Source: Hymenobacter baengnokdamensis (GTDB taxonomy: Bacteria > Bacteroidota > Bacteroidia > Cytophagales > Hymenobacteraceae). From it: 64,000 nucleotides of DNA. The stretch spans positions 1,550,001 through 1,614,000 of the forward strand of contig NZ_CP044285.1 of the NCBI RefSeq assembly GCF_008728635.1. Direction: 5' to 3'. The notes beneath the pieces were generated by a model that was not told where the DNA came from, searched no databases, and was given only the letters and a program-made list of their open reading frames with translations. The position numbers and the translations under genes were made by a program. Every line of letters starts with the position of its first letter. The first letter of the stretch is position 1. Of this stretch, positions 1 to 8,747 are shown piece after piece.

Positions 1-3000
1 GCAGCCAGTACTTTTCGGTGTAGTGCTTTTTGGCCTGCTTATCGCGGTTCATGCCCGTTACCTCGATAATGAGGTTGACCGTCTGACCGCTCTGGGTGCG
101 CACGCGGGCGATAAAATCGGGCAGGTAGTTGGCGTCCTTACCCTCTTTCAGGTAAGGGATTTTGAAGTCCAGAAAGGCGTTTTTGACGTAGCTCAGCACC
201 TGGGGCAGGTCTTCGAGCACCTTAGCGCAAATCTGCTCCCAGCTTTCGGTATCGGCCACCACGTAGTTGACGGGGCTTTTGGTGGTGGCAAACACCGGGC
301 GGGTGGTTTGGCCGTGCACGAAGCGGGTACTGCCGCGCGGGTTGTAGTAATTGGGCACCGGCCTGATGCGGCGCTCCGCCTCGGGCAGGCCTACCGTAAT
401 GGCCTGGTTGATGTGGCTGGCCACGGCCTTGCTGTCCCAGTATTTCACCAGCCGCTTAAAGGCCGGGTCGGTCTGATGCACCAGCGTCAGGCACTGCTCG
501 TACCACTGGGCTACAATGCGGCGCACGGGCCCGAAATATTCCATCTGAGGCGTGCCATCTACGTCGGAAAAATGATGGCGCAGCACCTCACTCGTGACGT
601 AGTACACGGCTTCGTTGTCGCGCATGTGCTCGTGGGCTTCGAGCCGCATGCTTTCCGTACTGCCCGAAAACGCCGAGGCCAGCTCCGTGTGCGTGGGTAT
701 TTTGGAAAAGTCCAGCTCGAACCTGCCCACGGCCGCAAAGTCGGGCACCAGCGCGCCGGTACCCCGCTCCTCGCGGTAGCCCGTCAGGTTGGGGAAAACA
801 ATTTCCAGGTGCTCGCGCTCGGGCAAAGCCCGGATAGGCGTTACCTCGTCGCCCTCGGGGCCGGCCCCGCCGCCACCCTTGCCCCGCCGAAACGCTTTGA
901 AGGGAATGCCGATGATGCGGGCGTATTCGGGCGGAAACTTGTACTCGGCTATGCGTGCCTTATCAGCCTTGGTAGTGCCTACGACAACTTCGCCCTGCTT
1001 ATCGTAGGCTTGCAGCTCGTAGTAGCGCCGGCGCAGCGCCCGGCCCGCCACCTGCTCGCACAAAAGCTGCGAGCCAAAGGCTCGCAGGCCCACGATGTGC
1101 GTTACGGTATTGGCATCCCAGCCCTCGGTGAGCATCGATACCGACACCACGCAGCGGACGTGCGCGCCCAGCTTGCCGGGGCGGCCTACCGTATTTACTA
1201 CCTCGCGCAGCAGCTCGGCCTCGGTCAGCTCGTCGGCCGGGCGCTCGGGATACAGGCGGCGGTACTCCTGCCGGAACTGCGCGATTTCTTCCTTAAATAC
1301 CCGGCGAAACGCCTCGTCTACCTGCCCGCTGTTTTCCAGCGCGTCGGAGTCGATGAGCAGCGTCGGTGGCCGGTGCCTGGGCGAGCCATCGGGCAGGTAA
1401 TTGGAGAAGATGGCGTGGTGGCCCTGCGCGACTACCCGCCCGTGCTTCGGGTCCGCAAACTCGTAGCCGGCAATGTGCTTGTACACTTCCTTCGAGACGC
1501 CGGTATTGTTGCATACCACAATCAAAACGGGCGGCGTACTCAGCAGCTCGGGCCGGCGCTCGCCGCGCTCGCGTACACCCTGGTCGTATTCCTCGTAGTG
1601 CGCCACCAGCTGGTCGAGGGCCGTGACGAGCAGCTGCGGTAAATCGGGTTTTTTCTCTATATAGCCGGCGCCTTTTTCTTTGCGCTCGGTGGCCTTGCCC
1701 ATCTTCGGCAGGCTGTCCTTCACGTTTTCGTAGAGGTTGCGCAGCACCGGCATGTCGAGCTGCTGGGTATCGTCTTTTTCGGGCAGGTAGGGAATTTTTA
1801 CCAGCCCGCTCTCAATGGCTTCGACTAGTCCGAAGTCCGTCACTATCCACGGAAAAAGGGTGTAGGGCTTGCAGCCCGAGCCCTGCAGATAGTAAGGCGT
1901 CGCCGACAAGTCATACACGGCCGCGAGCTGGTAGCGCTGCCCCAGTTCGCGCAAGCCACTGAACCACACGGCCGCGCGGGCATTTTCGTCAGCCCCGGCT
2001 TCGTCGCCGTCGGTGGCTTTTTTCCGCTTACCGGGGGCGGCCTGCGGCAGGTAGCAGTGGTGCGCCTCATCGTTGAGCACCAGCAGGCGGCTGCCGGGCC
2101 GGAACCCACTCAGGAGCCGTTTGAAAACCTGGTTGTAATTCTCGTACTCGTCCTGCTTTTTGCCATCGGCTCCAATCTTACCATCAAATACGCCGCGCTT
2201 GTTGCCTTGCAGGGTGCGCGGCTCAAACTGGTGGTAGTTGCAGATAGCCAGCCGGGCGTTCAGCCCTTCGAGCATATCCTCATAGGGCGGCGGCACCAGC
2301 TTGCGCTGGTGGTAGTAGTCCTGGGCATAGTTGCGGTCGGAAGTGGTATCGGCGCGCAGCACCCCCAGCCGGTCGCGGATGGTGATGCCGGGCGCTACCA
2401 GCAGGAAATTATCGGCGAAGCGCACATCCTGGCGATACTGCTGGCGGTTGAAATAGTGGTAGAGCACGAGGGCGGCCATCACCACGGTTTTGCCGCTGCC
2501 GGTAGCCATCTTGAAGGCGATGCGCGGCAGGTGGTCGGCCGGGTGGGCCGATACGCTCTGCTGCCCTTCGCGCAGCTGGTTGAGAATGTGGCTGCCCGCG
2601 TTGGAGCGACCAGCTACCTCATTGAGCCAGATGGCCGTTTCCACGGCTTCGCGCTGGGCAAAAAACAGCTTTTTCACCGGCGACTCGTCCTGGTCGGGAA
2701 ACCAGTAGGCCAGCAGCTCACGCGTTACGCGGGTGGCATCGGGGTAGCCGGCGGCCCGCCACAGCCCTACCTCCCGGCGCACCAGGTTGATGAGGTGCGT
2801 GCCGTAGGAGGCTGCCAGCTCGTTGAACTCAAACGCTTCTTTCTGGCCCTGGTGCTTGCCGGGCATCACCTGCACTTCGGGGACAAACAAGCGTCGGCCT
2901 GGCGCAATAGTGCCGTAGTCCAGGTTGCCTTGCAGGTCGGTGGCGTAATGCTTGTCGGGCGCTAGGTAAGGATTGTTGAGGATGGGATTGTCCGGCAGGC

Positions 3001-3031
3001 GGACGGGGTTCGGGTCGGGGTGGCCGTCCAT
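1..3031 (-). CDS. SF2 helicase-nuclease, restriction subunit (type III Res / BPTD_3080-like), 3' end cut by window
   Basis: About 1010 codons are visible, starting at the ATG at 3029-3031 and still open at base 1. Reading the minus strand gives SF2 helicase motifs in order: Walker A ATGSGKT near residue 180, a DEAH box (LVLNDEAHH) near 320, SATP near 380, then the C-terminal helicase lobe with LTEGWDANTVTHIVGLRAFGS and an EQVAGRALRR arginine motif. Close to the window edge the text reads YLPDFIARV, then LIIEVTG: the layout of a PD-(D/E)xK nuclease, but with Thr where EVKG is usual. This matches type III restriction Res subunits and BPTD_3080-type restriction endonucleases. It would translocate on DNA and cleave it. 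No methyltransferase is visible; one could lie beyond the left edge. Its promoter region holds an inverted repeat shared with a divergent HTH gene. Confidence 0.85.
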   Translation of the reverse strand, partial: MDGHPDPNPVRLPDNPILNNPYLAPDKHYATDLQGNLDYGTIAPGRRLFVPEVQVMPGKHQGQKEAFEFNELAASYGTHLINLVRREVGLWRAAGYPDATRVTRELLAYWFPDQDESPVKKLFFAQREAVETAIWLNEVAGRSNAGSHILNQLREGQQSVSAHPADHLPRIAFKMATGSGKTVVMAALVLYHYFNRQQYRQDVRFADNFLLVAPGITIRDRLGVLRADTTSDRNYAQDYYHQRKLVPPPYEDMLEGLNARLAICNYHQFEPRTLQGNKRGVFDGKIGADGKKQDEYENYNQVFKRLLSGFRPGSRLLVLNDEAHHCYLPQAAPGKRKKATDGDEAGADENARAAVWFSGLRELGQRYQLAAVYDLSATPYYLQGSGCKPYTLFPWIVTDFGLVEAIESGLVKIPYLPEKDDTQQLDMPVLRNLYENVKDSLPKMGKATERKEKGAGYIEKKPDLPQLLVTALDQLVAHYEEYDQGVRERGERRPELLSTPPVLIVVCNNTGVSKEVYKHIAGYEFADPKHGRVVAQGHHAIFSNYLPDGSPRHRPPTLLIDSDALENSGQVDEAFRRVFKEEIAQFRQEYRRLYPERPADELTEAELLREVVNTVGRPGKLGAHVRCVVSVSMLTEGWDANTVTHIVGLRAFGSQLLCEQVAGRALRRRYYELQAYDKQGEVVVGTTKADKARIAEYKFPPEYARIIGIPFKAFRRGKGGGGAGPEGDEVTPIRALPEREHLEIVFPNLTGYREERGTGALVPDFAAVGRFELDFSKIPTHTELASAFSGSTESMRLEAHEHMRDNEAVYYVTSEVLRHHFSDVDGTPQMEYFGPVRRIVAQWYEQCLTLVHQTDPAFKRLVKYWDSKAVASHINQAITVGLPEAERRIRPVPNYYNPRGSTRFVHGQTTRPVFATTKSPVNYVVADTESWEQICAKVLEDLPQVLSYVKNAFLDFKIPYLKEGKDANYLPDFIARVRTQSGQTVNLIIEVTGMNRDKQAKKHYTEKYWL

Positions 3032-3036
3032 GCAGA

Positions 3037-3075
3037 ATATGTGAGACGTATTTGATACAAATATGTCTCACATAT
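3037..3075. promoter_or_regulatory. Perfect 11-bp inverted repeat (probable operator) between divergent genes
   Basis: Arms at 3037-3047 (ATATGTGAGAC) and 3065-3075 are exact reverse complements separated by 17 bp. The element lies 6 bp upstream of the helicase start codon and about 88 bp before the divergent HTH gene. Its position, symmetry and local AT-richness suggest a repressor site. The obvious candidate binder is the small HTH protein next door. No T-tract follows, so a terminator is unlikely. Confidence 0.55.
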
Positions 3076-3162
3076 CGGCTATATGCTTCAAAATGGAGAA
3101 ATAACGGGTAGCAGGTAGCGTAGGGCAGCGCCCCAACTTTGGCCTCCTCTAGTCGACCCGAT

Positions 3163-3528
3163 ATGGCCAAGCAACACCGCGGGGAAATTGTGCACGAGGT
3201 CGTCCTCAAAAGCGGCGTGAAAGTTTCCCGGCTTTACGGCGCGCTGGGCATTAGTCGCCCCACCCTCTACCGCCGCTTCGACGACCCTAATCTGGAGTTT
3301 GACTTTATCCGGCGGGTTGGCGAAGTCATCTACCACAACTTTGCCGAAGAATTCAGGGAGCTGGCGCCAACCGCCGCCGAGCCCGTAGAGATTTATCAGA
3401 TTACCACCCTGGAAGAGTGCAAGGACCGCCTCCTGCGGGTGCACGAGCAGTTCATGGAAAAGGTGCGGCAGTATGACGAGCTGAAAGCCCGCTACGACGC
3501 CCTGCTCAGCGAGCGAAACGGCCAGTAG
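3163..3528 (+). CDS. Small helix-turn-helix protein, putative regulator of the restriction cluster
   Basis: 121 aa from the ATG at 3163; an in-frame TTG at 3139 is possible but less likely. Residues about 16-40 contain a helix-turn-helix-like stretch (VSRLYGALGISRPTLYRRF), resembling the HTH of phage-type or transposon-encoded regulators. The C-terminal part (about 85-121) is rich in Glu, Lys and Arg with heptad-like spacing (DRLLRVHEQFMEKVRQYDEL), suggesting a short coiled coil for dimerisation. It is divergent from the helicase gene and 26 bp upstream of the HNH gene, so it probably shares a transcript with the latter. Function as a regulator is inferred from the HTH and from the adjacent palindrome; no specific family was recognised. 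Confidence 0.7.
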   Translation: MAKQHRGEIVHEVVLKSGVKVSRLYGALGISRPTLYRRFDDPNLEFDFIRRVGEVIYHNFAEEFRELAPTAAEPVEIYQITTLEECKDRLLRVHEQFMEKVRQYDELKARYDALLSERNGQ

Positions 3529-3554
3529 CTCCTTCTTTGTAAATCCCGCTGCCT

Positions 3555-4502
3555 ATGAATTTCTACGTTGGCGTAACCGACAAGGCGTGGTTTGATTACC
3601 TGCGGCAGGAACCCCGCGAGGATGTCAATTTCTGGAAGCCGCTGGGTGGTGCCAACTTCGGGGCGGTACCGGCTGGTGCGCCTTTTCTGCTTAAGCTGCG
3701 TAAGCCGGAGCATAGCATTGTGGGCGTGGGCTTTTTTACAGTGCAGACCAAGGCATCCGTGTCATTCGCCTGGGAAACCTTTGGCAACCGGAACGGCTAC
3801 GGCGAACTGCTGGATTTCCGAGCCGCCATAAATAAATACCGGGTAGCGCACCACAAGCCCGCCGAGCTGAATCCTGAAATCAGCTGTCTGGTTCTGACTG
3901 CCCCTGTCTTTTTCCGTAAGCCCGACTGGATACCCGCGCCCGCTGACTGGGGCGACCCCATCGTGACCGGTAAAGTGTACAACACGGCTACCCCCATCGG
4001 GGCCAGGCTGTGGGCTAATGTGAGCGCCACCCTGCTGCGCTACCAAAACGACGCATTTACCCAAGAGCTGGCTACCGATTCTCTGTTGCTGGAATCGCCC
4101 GCCATCTACCGGGAGGCGCTGACTAAGGTGCGAATCGGGCAGGGCGCCTTCAAGGCGCTGGTAACGCAGGCCTACGATAAGCAGTGCGCTATCTCGGGCG
4201 AGAAGACGTTGCCGGTGCTCGAAGCGGCCCATATTCAGCCCTATTCCCAGGCCGGACCCAACCAGCTCGGCAATGGCCTGCTGCTGCGCTCCGACCTGCA
4301 CAAGCTGTTCGACCGCCATTACCTGACTATCGATGCCACCGACCGCGTAGTGCGGGTGAGCAGCCGTATCCGGGAAGAGTTTCAGAATGGCAAAGAGTAC
4401 TACCGCTTCGACGGTCAGCCCTTACGCATGCTCCCCAAAAGTATTCTCGACCAGCCCGCCAAGCAATACCTGGAGCACCATAATCAACTATTTATGCCGT
4501 AA
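3555..4502 (+). CDS. HNH endonuclease (COG3440-like predicted restriction endonuclease)
   Basis: 315 aa. The C-terminal third (about 200-260) carries an HNH nuclease module: CAISGEKTLPVLEAAHIQPY, then NGLLLRSDLHKLFDRHY, with the His, Asn and His ligand/catalytic positions intact. The N-terminal 180 residues (FYVGVTDKAWFDYL and FWKPLGGANFGAVPAGAPFLLKL) look like a PUA/EVE-type recognition fold, as found in predicted modification-dependent restriction enzymes; this is inferred from pattern, not proven. It follows the HTH gene after 26 bp and ends at a strong hairpin terminator. Likely role: cleavage of foreign, perhaps modified, DNA. It could work independently of the neighbouring helicase-nuclease. 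Confidence 0.8.
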   Translation: MNFYVGVTDKAWFDYLRQEPREDVNFWKPLGGANFGAVPAGAPFLLKLRKPEHSIVGVGFFTVQTKASVSFAWETFGNRNGYGELLDFRAAINKYRVAHHKPAELNPEISCLVLTAPVFFRKPDWIPAPADWGDPIVTGKVYNTATPIGARLWANVSATLLRYQNDAFTQELATDSLLLESPAIYREALTKVRIGQGAFKALVTQAYDKQCAISGEKTLPVLEAAHIQPYSQAGPNQLGNGLLLRSDLHKLFDRHYLTIDATDRVVRVSSRIREEFQNGKEYYRFDGQPLRMLPKSILDQPAKQYLEHHNQLFMP

Positions 4503-4512
4503 AGATTGGGGC

Positions 4513-4546
4513 ATAAGAAGGCCGGCGCGGTAGCCGGCCTTCTTAT
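4513..4546. terminator. Bidirectional terminator between HNH endonuclease and amidase genes
   Basis: Perfect 14-bp hairpin with arms 4513-4526 and 4533-4546 (core AAGGCCGGC) and a 6-nt loop, between convergent genes whose stops are 4502 and 4550. It has A-rich and T-rich edges on both sides. Confidence 0.85.
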
Positions 4547-4549
4547 TTA

Positions 4550-6193
4550 TTACCCCACCAGCGGCCCCCGCATCTCGGGTGCTTGCCGCAGCTTGGTTGC
4601 CTGCTCGTAGGCGTAGCCCAGGCCCAGCAACAGGCCCTCGGACCAAGCTGGCCCCACGAAGGAGAGCCCCACCGGCAGGTGCTGGGCCTGGCCCATCGGC
4701 ACGGTAAGGTGCGGGTAGCCCGCCATCGCGGCCGGCGACGAAAAGTCGAGGCCCGACGAGTAGTCGCCATTCACCAAATCGATGCAGCCGGCCGGGCCGG
4801 TGGTGATGCCGATGATGGCAGCCAGCTGATTGTCGTGCATAATTTTGTCCAGGATTTTGCGGGTGCCGCCCTGCGAGCGGGCCAGCGCCGCCTGGTACTT
4901 GGCGCTGCCCAGCCCTTCGGTTTTTTCGGCTGCCTCCAGGGTTTCCTGCTGGAAAAAGGGCATGGCTTTAGCCGCGTTGGCCTTGTCAAAGGCAATGACG
5001 TCGGCCAGGGTTTTTACGCCCGCATTGGTACCCGCCAGGTACTTATTTACGCCATCTTTAAATTCGTAGAGCAGCACCTGAAACTCGGCGTCGCCCAGGG
5101 CCGCGACCGGCTTGGCTACGTTTATTTCCACAATGGTAGCTCCCTGAGCTTTCAGCACCGCCAGGGCTTTTTGCAGCAGGGCCACGGCGTCGGAAGTACC
5201 GGTGAGGTGACTTTTCTCGACCCCCAGGCGCTTGCCTTTCAGAGCATTGGTATCCAGAAACCTGGTATAGTCGGGCGCGGCGTGGGCGGCGCTGCCGCGA
5301 GTAGCGGCATCGGCCGGGTCTTCGCCGGTGAGCGCCGCCAGCAGCAGGGCCGCGTCGCGCACGGTGCGGGCCATGGGGCCGGCCGTATCCTGGGTGGCGG
5401 AAATCGGAATGATGCCCGTGCGGCTGAGTAGCCCTACCGTGGGCTTGAGGCCTACCAGGCCATTCACCGAGGAAGGTGACACTACTGAGCCGTCGGTTTC
5501 GGTGCCGATGGCCACCGCGCACAGGCTGGCCGCCGCCGCCGAGCCCGAGCCGGCGCTGGAGCCGCTGGGCGTGCGGTCCAGAATATAGGGATTTTTAGTT
5601 TGTCCGCCCCGGCTGCTCCAGCCGCTGGTGGCGCGCGTCGAGCGGAAGTTGGCCCACTCGCTCAGATTGGTTTTGCCGAGTACTACGGCCCCGGCCGCTC
5701 GCAGCTGTTTGACGATAAAGGCGTCCTGCTTGGCGCGGTGCCCGGCCAGGGCCAATGAGCCGGCGGTGGTCTGCATCTGGTCGCCGGTATCAATATTGTC
5801 TTTTATCAATATTGGGATGCCGTGCAGGGGGCCGCGTACCTTGCCGGCCTTGCGCTCCGCGTCGAGCGCATCGGCAATTTTCAACGCCTCCGGGTTGGTT
5901 TCGATAACGGCGCGCAACGTCGGACCTTTCGCGTTTACCGCTTCGATGCGCTGCAAATACAGCTCGCACAGCGCCCGCGCCGAGTGCCGGCCGGCCTGCA
6001 TGTGCTGCTGCAAATCAGCCACCGTGGCTTCGAGCAGCGGAAACGCATCGGGGCCGGCTGCCGGGCTGGCGGCAGTCGGGTCGGTGGGCGGCTGGGCGGT
6101 GGGCGCGCTATTCGAAGTGCATTGCGCCAGCGAAAGGGTAGTGAGAGCGGCGCCGGCCAGCGAGCCGTTGAGTAGAAAAAGGCGGCGATTCAT
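4550..6193 (-). CDS. Exported amidase-signature family amidase
   Basis: 547 aa. Amidase-signature enzymes hydrolyse amide bonds with a Ser-cisSer-Lys triad. Here the Lys is in GIPILIKDNIDT (about 130), and the Gly/Ser-rich signature TPSGSSAGSGSAAAAS (about 210) holds the serines; TDGSVVSPSS and GLVGLKPTVGLLSRTG follow, as in GatA-like proteins. The N-terminus is a signal sequence (NRRLFLLNGSLAGAAL) with a possible lipobox LAQC near residue 25, followed by a Ser/Thr/Pro-rich linker, so it is probably periplasmic or lipid-anchored. It is therefore not the tRNA amidotransferase subunit. The substrate is unknown. It is a single gene flanked by a terminator. Confidence 0.88.
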   Translation of the reverse strand: MNRRLFLLNGSLAGAALTTLSLAQCTSNSAPTAQPPTDPTAASPAAGPDAFPLLEATVADLQQHMQAGRHSARALCELYLQRIEAVNAKGPTLRAVIETNPEALKIADALDAERKAGKVRGPLHGIPILIKDNIDTGDQMQTTAGSLALAGHRAKQDAFIVKQLRAAGAVVLGKTNLSEWANFRSTRATSGWSSRGGQTKNPYILDRTPSGSSAGSGSAAAASLCAVAIGTETDGSVVSPSSVNGLVGLKPTVGLLSRTGIIPISATQDTAGPMARTVRDAALLLAALTGEDPADAATRGSAAHAAPDYTRFLDTNALKGKRLGVEKSHLTGTSDAVALLQKALAVLKAQGATIVEINVAKPVAALGDAEFQVLLYEFKDGVNKYLAGTNAGVKTLADVIAFDKANAAKAMPFFQQETLEAAEKTEGLGSAKYQAALARSQGGTRKILDKIMHDNQLAAIIGITTGPAGCIDLVNGDYSSGLDFSSPAAMAGYPHLTVPMGQAQHLPVGLSFVGPAWSEGLLLGLGYAYEQATKLRQAPEMRGPLVG

Positions 6194-6213
6194 GAGGCTA
6201 AGAGGTTAAGCCG

Positions 6214-6242
6214 ACAAGATAGCGTCCCTTGTCACTAGACAA
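6214..6242 (-). promoter_or_regulatory. Possible promoter of the amidase gene
   Basis: On the minus strand, TTG (6242-6240), an 18-nt spacer and TATCTTGT (6221-6214) resemble the Bacteroidetes sigma-A pattern TTG-N19-TAnnTTTG with one mismatch in the -7 box. It lies about 20 bp before the amidase ATG. Pattern evidence only. Confidence 0.4.
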
Positions 6243-6297
6243 CGGCATGTTAAACTTACGGGAGTTGGACCGTCCGTAGAACTACAAAACAACTTCA

Positions 6298-8199
6298 TTA
6301 ATACAACACCCGGAACTTGATGGTGTGCTCTACCGCGCGCAGCGCCTGAATCACGTCCTGGTCGTACTCGCGGTTGATATCGGTGATTACGTAGCCAATT
6401 AACTCGTTGGTTTTCAGGTACTGACCAAGGATGTTGACGTGGTGCGCGGCCAGCACGTTGTTGATACTGGCCAGCACGCCCGGCACGTTGGCGTGAATGT
6501 GGATGAGCCGGTGGCCGGGCTGGGTGGGCAGCTGAATATTGGGGAAATTGACGCTCTGCTGGGTGTTGCCGGTGTTCACGTACTCCATGATGCGCTCGGG
6601 CACAAACTCGGCGATGTTGCGCTGGGCCTCGGCCGTGCTGCCGCCAATGTGGGGCGTGAGCAGCACGTTGGGCAGCCCGCGCAGCTCGCTCTCAAACGCT
6701 TCGCTATTGGTTTTGGGCTCGTGCGGGAACACGTCGATGGCGGCGCCGCCGAGGTGGCCGCTGCGCAGGGCCGCGGCCAGGGCCGGCACGTCCACCACGT
6801 GGCCGCGGGCGTTGTTAATAAAGAGCGCGCCGGGTTTCATCAGCGCAAACTCCTTCTCGCCGAAAAAATCCTGGTTTTCGGGCCGGCCGTCGATGTGCAG
6901 CGTTACCACGTCGGCCTGGGGCAGCAGCTCGTCCAGGCTCCGGGCCTTCACGGCGTTGCCCAGCTGAAGCTTTTCGGCCATGTCGTAATAAATTACCTTC
7001 AGGCCCACAGCCTCGGCTACCACCGAGAGCTGCGCCCCGATATTGCCGTAGCCAATGATGCCCAGGGTTTTGCCCCGAATCTCGAATGAGCCGCTGGCCG
7101 ACTTATCCCACTCGCCCCGGTGCATCTTGGGGTTTTTTTCCGGAATGCGGCGGGCCAGCACAATCAGCTCAGCCAGCGTCAGCTCGACCACCGAGCGGGT
7201 GTTGGAGAAGGGCGCGTTAAACACCGCGACGCCTTTTTTCATGGCCTCGGGCAAGTCAATCTGGTTGGTGCCAATGCAGAACGCTCCAACGGCAATGAGG
7301 CGGTTGGCCGCGGCTAGCACCCGGGCAGTCACCTGCGTTTTGGACCGGATGCCCAGGATGCTCACACCCTCGATGCGGGCAATCAGCTCGTCCTCGTCGA
7401 GGGCGCCCTTCAGCTGCTCTACCTGGTAGCCTTCCTGCCGAAACAGCTCGGCGGCGCGGGCATCGGGGTTTTCGAGTAAAAGAACCTTTATTCGGTTCTT
7501 GGGATAGCTCAGGGTCATGGGTAATTTCAGCTGGTAGAGAAACTCGTCAAACGTGGGCAGCACCTCGTCGGCGTGGGCTACCACGCTGGGGCGGCTCACG
7601 TTTTCGGTGTAGGCGTAGAAGCGGTGGGCCAGGCCCGCTTCGCGAATCTGGTAGTCGGTGTAGCCATCGCCGAGCACGTACACCGGCCCGTCGAGGTCGA
7701 GCAGCACGAGCTGGCGAATCTTACCGCCGTCGCGGCTCAGCACGTTGGCCGGGTCGCAGCCGGTGATGTTGCCTTCCGCATCAAACGTAAACGTGTTGGC
7801 CAGCACGTGGCTGGGGTCGATACCAAACTCGGCCACTACGGGCTCAATAAACTCGCGGAAGCCGCTGCTCACCACGTAGATGTGGTCGGCGTGCTGCCGG
7901 AAGAAGTCCCCGTTGCGCCGAATGCTCGCGCTCACCTTCGTTTGCAGGTGCGCCACCAGCGGCGCCAGGTGCCGCCGGTGCGCCCCCAGCAGCGCCAGCC
8001 GCTGGCTCAACGATTCCTGAAAGCCGATTTCACCAGCCATGCCGCGGTCGGTGAGCGCCTTAATTTGGCCCACGCGCTCGGCTTGGTCGGGCTGGCCGGC
8101 CAGGGCAATGTCGGCCAGCTCATCGAGGCCTTCGACCTGCGTGAAGGTGGAGTCGAAGTCGAAAACGAGGTAGGGGAGGAGCGGGGCAGCGTCGGGCAT
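6298..8199 (-). CDS. serA: Fused phosphoserine phosphatase-like / D-3-phosphoglycerate dehydrogenase (SerB-SerA)
   Basis: 633 aa from the ATG at 8199; a further in-frame ATG at 8295 would overlap the upstream gene and adds a sequence with no family resemblance. The N-terminal 220 residues are a HAD phosphatase of the SerB type: DFDST nucleophile motif near residue 11, VVSSGF (motif II), and GDGYTDYQ (motif III/IV). The rest is a D-2-hydroxyacid dehydrogenase: GIIGYGNIGAQLS Rossmann motif, NNARGHVVD, LTPHIGGSTAEAQ with the catalytic His, and a C-terminal ACT domain (HIHANVPGVLASINNVL). It would catalyse the first and last steps of serine synthesis. The HAD-SerA fusion is typical of Bacteroidetes. 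Confidence 0.93.
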   Translation of the reverse strand: MPDAAPLLPYLVFDFDSTFTQVEGLDELADIALAGQPDQAERVGQIKALTDRGMAGEIGFQESLSQRLALLGAHRRHLAPLVAHLQTKVSASIRRNGDFFRQHADHIYVVSSGFREFIEPVVAEFGIDPSHVLANTFTFDAEGNITGCDPANVLSRDGGKIRQLVLLDLDGPVYVLGDGYTDYQIREAGLAHRFYAYTENVSRPSVVAHADEVLPTFDEFLYQLKLPMTLSYPKNRIKVLLLENPDARAAELFRQEGYQVEQLKGALDEDELIARIEGVSILGIRSKTQVTARVLAAANRLIAVGAFCIGTNQIDLPEAMKKGVAVFNAPFSNTRSVVELTLAELIVLARRIPEKNPKMHRGEWDKSASGSFEIRGKTLGIIGYGNIGAQLSVVAEAVGLKVIYYDMAEKLQLGNAVKARSLDELLPQADVVTLHIDGRPENQDFFGEKEFALMKPGALFINNARGHVVDVPALAAALRSGHLGGAAIDVFPHEPKTNSEAFESELRGLPNVLLTPHIGGSTAEAQRNIAEFVPERIMEYVNTGNTQQSVNFPNIQLPTQPGHRLIHIHANVPGVLASINNVLAAHHVNILGQYLKTNELIGYVITDINREYDQDVIQALRAVEHTIKFRVLY

Positions 8200-8248
8200 G
8201 GGCGCAAAGATGGTGGTGCCATCGCTGCTATAACCTATAAAATGTGCA

Positions 8249-8695
8249 TTATCCTTTTGAAAAAGCGTAGCGCTGGCCTTCTTCGGGGGAAGCAATGCTG
8301 GTGGTGAAGCTAACAGCTAGCACCTCTACATAGCTGTTATGGCCTTGCACGATATAATGGTGATACACTTTGCCATCCCAGTTCTTCCAAGCAGGATAGG
8401 TGTAAGACCGTTGTCGGGTGGCTGTCGCCAGCCACGCAGAATCAATTACTTCAAGCAAAAAGGAGTGAAAGGAATGCTCGGCTATGCTGTAAGGCAGGAA
8501 CTCAGTTTTTACCATATGTGTCGCCCAGCAATTTAAAAAACTAATTTTTCCTAGTTCATCCGAAGGTTCGGCTTTACCCTCACTCAGAAGGGTAAAAAAA
8601 ACATCACAATCAGTCGGTGTTACCACTAGAGCCAGAGAGCTTTGCGGGTCTTGCCAAAAAGGTAGCTTAATAGCAGTGGCGGGTGAGGTCGTCAT
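8249..8695 (-). CDS. Hypothetical protein, base composition unlike its neighbours
   Basis: 148 aa from the ATG at 8695. An upstream in-frame ATG at 8767 lies inside a repeat arm and is less likely. No family is recognised. The protein is soluble, with no signal peptide or membrane segment, and has aromatic-rich stretches (YTYPAWKNWDGKVYHHYIVQ). The coding sequence is visibly AT-richer than the flanking genes, which hints at recent acquisition. It ends 49 bp before the SerB-SerA start in the same direction, and its 5' side borders a 187-bp inverted-repeat element. Confidence 0.6.
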   Translation of the reverse strand: MTTSPATAIKLPFWQDPQSSLALVVTPTDCDVFFTLLSEGKAEPSDELGKISFLNCWATHMVKTEFLPYSIAEHSFHSFLLEVIDSAWLATATRQRSYTYPAWKNWDGKVYHHYIVQGHNSYVEVLAVSFTTSIASPEEGQRYAFSKG

Positions 8696-8747
8696 TGTGA
8701 GAACATGAAAAATAGAGTGTCGCGTCTCGGTGTCAGGTATTTTCTTC

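Noticed and set aside
23..1642. A 539-codon open frame on the + strand
   Set aside because: It lies opposite the helicase-nuclease coding strand, which shows clear SF2 motifs; the + frame is a shadow caused by high GC content.
2057..2965. A 302-codon open frame on the + strand
   Set aside because: Also opposite the helicase gene; no domain features.
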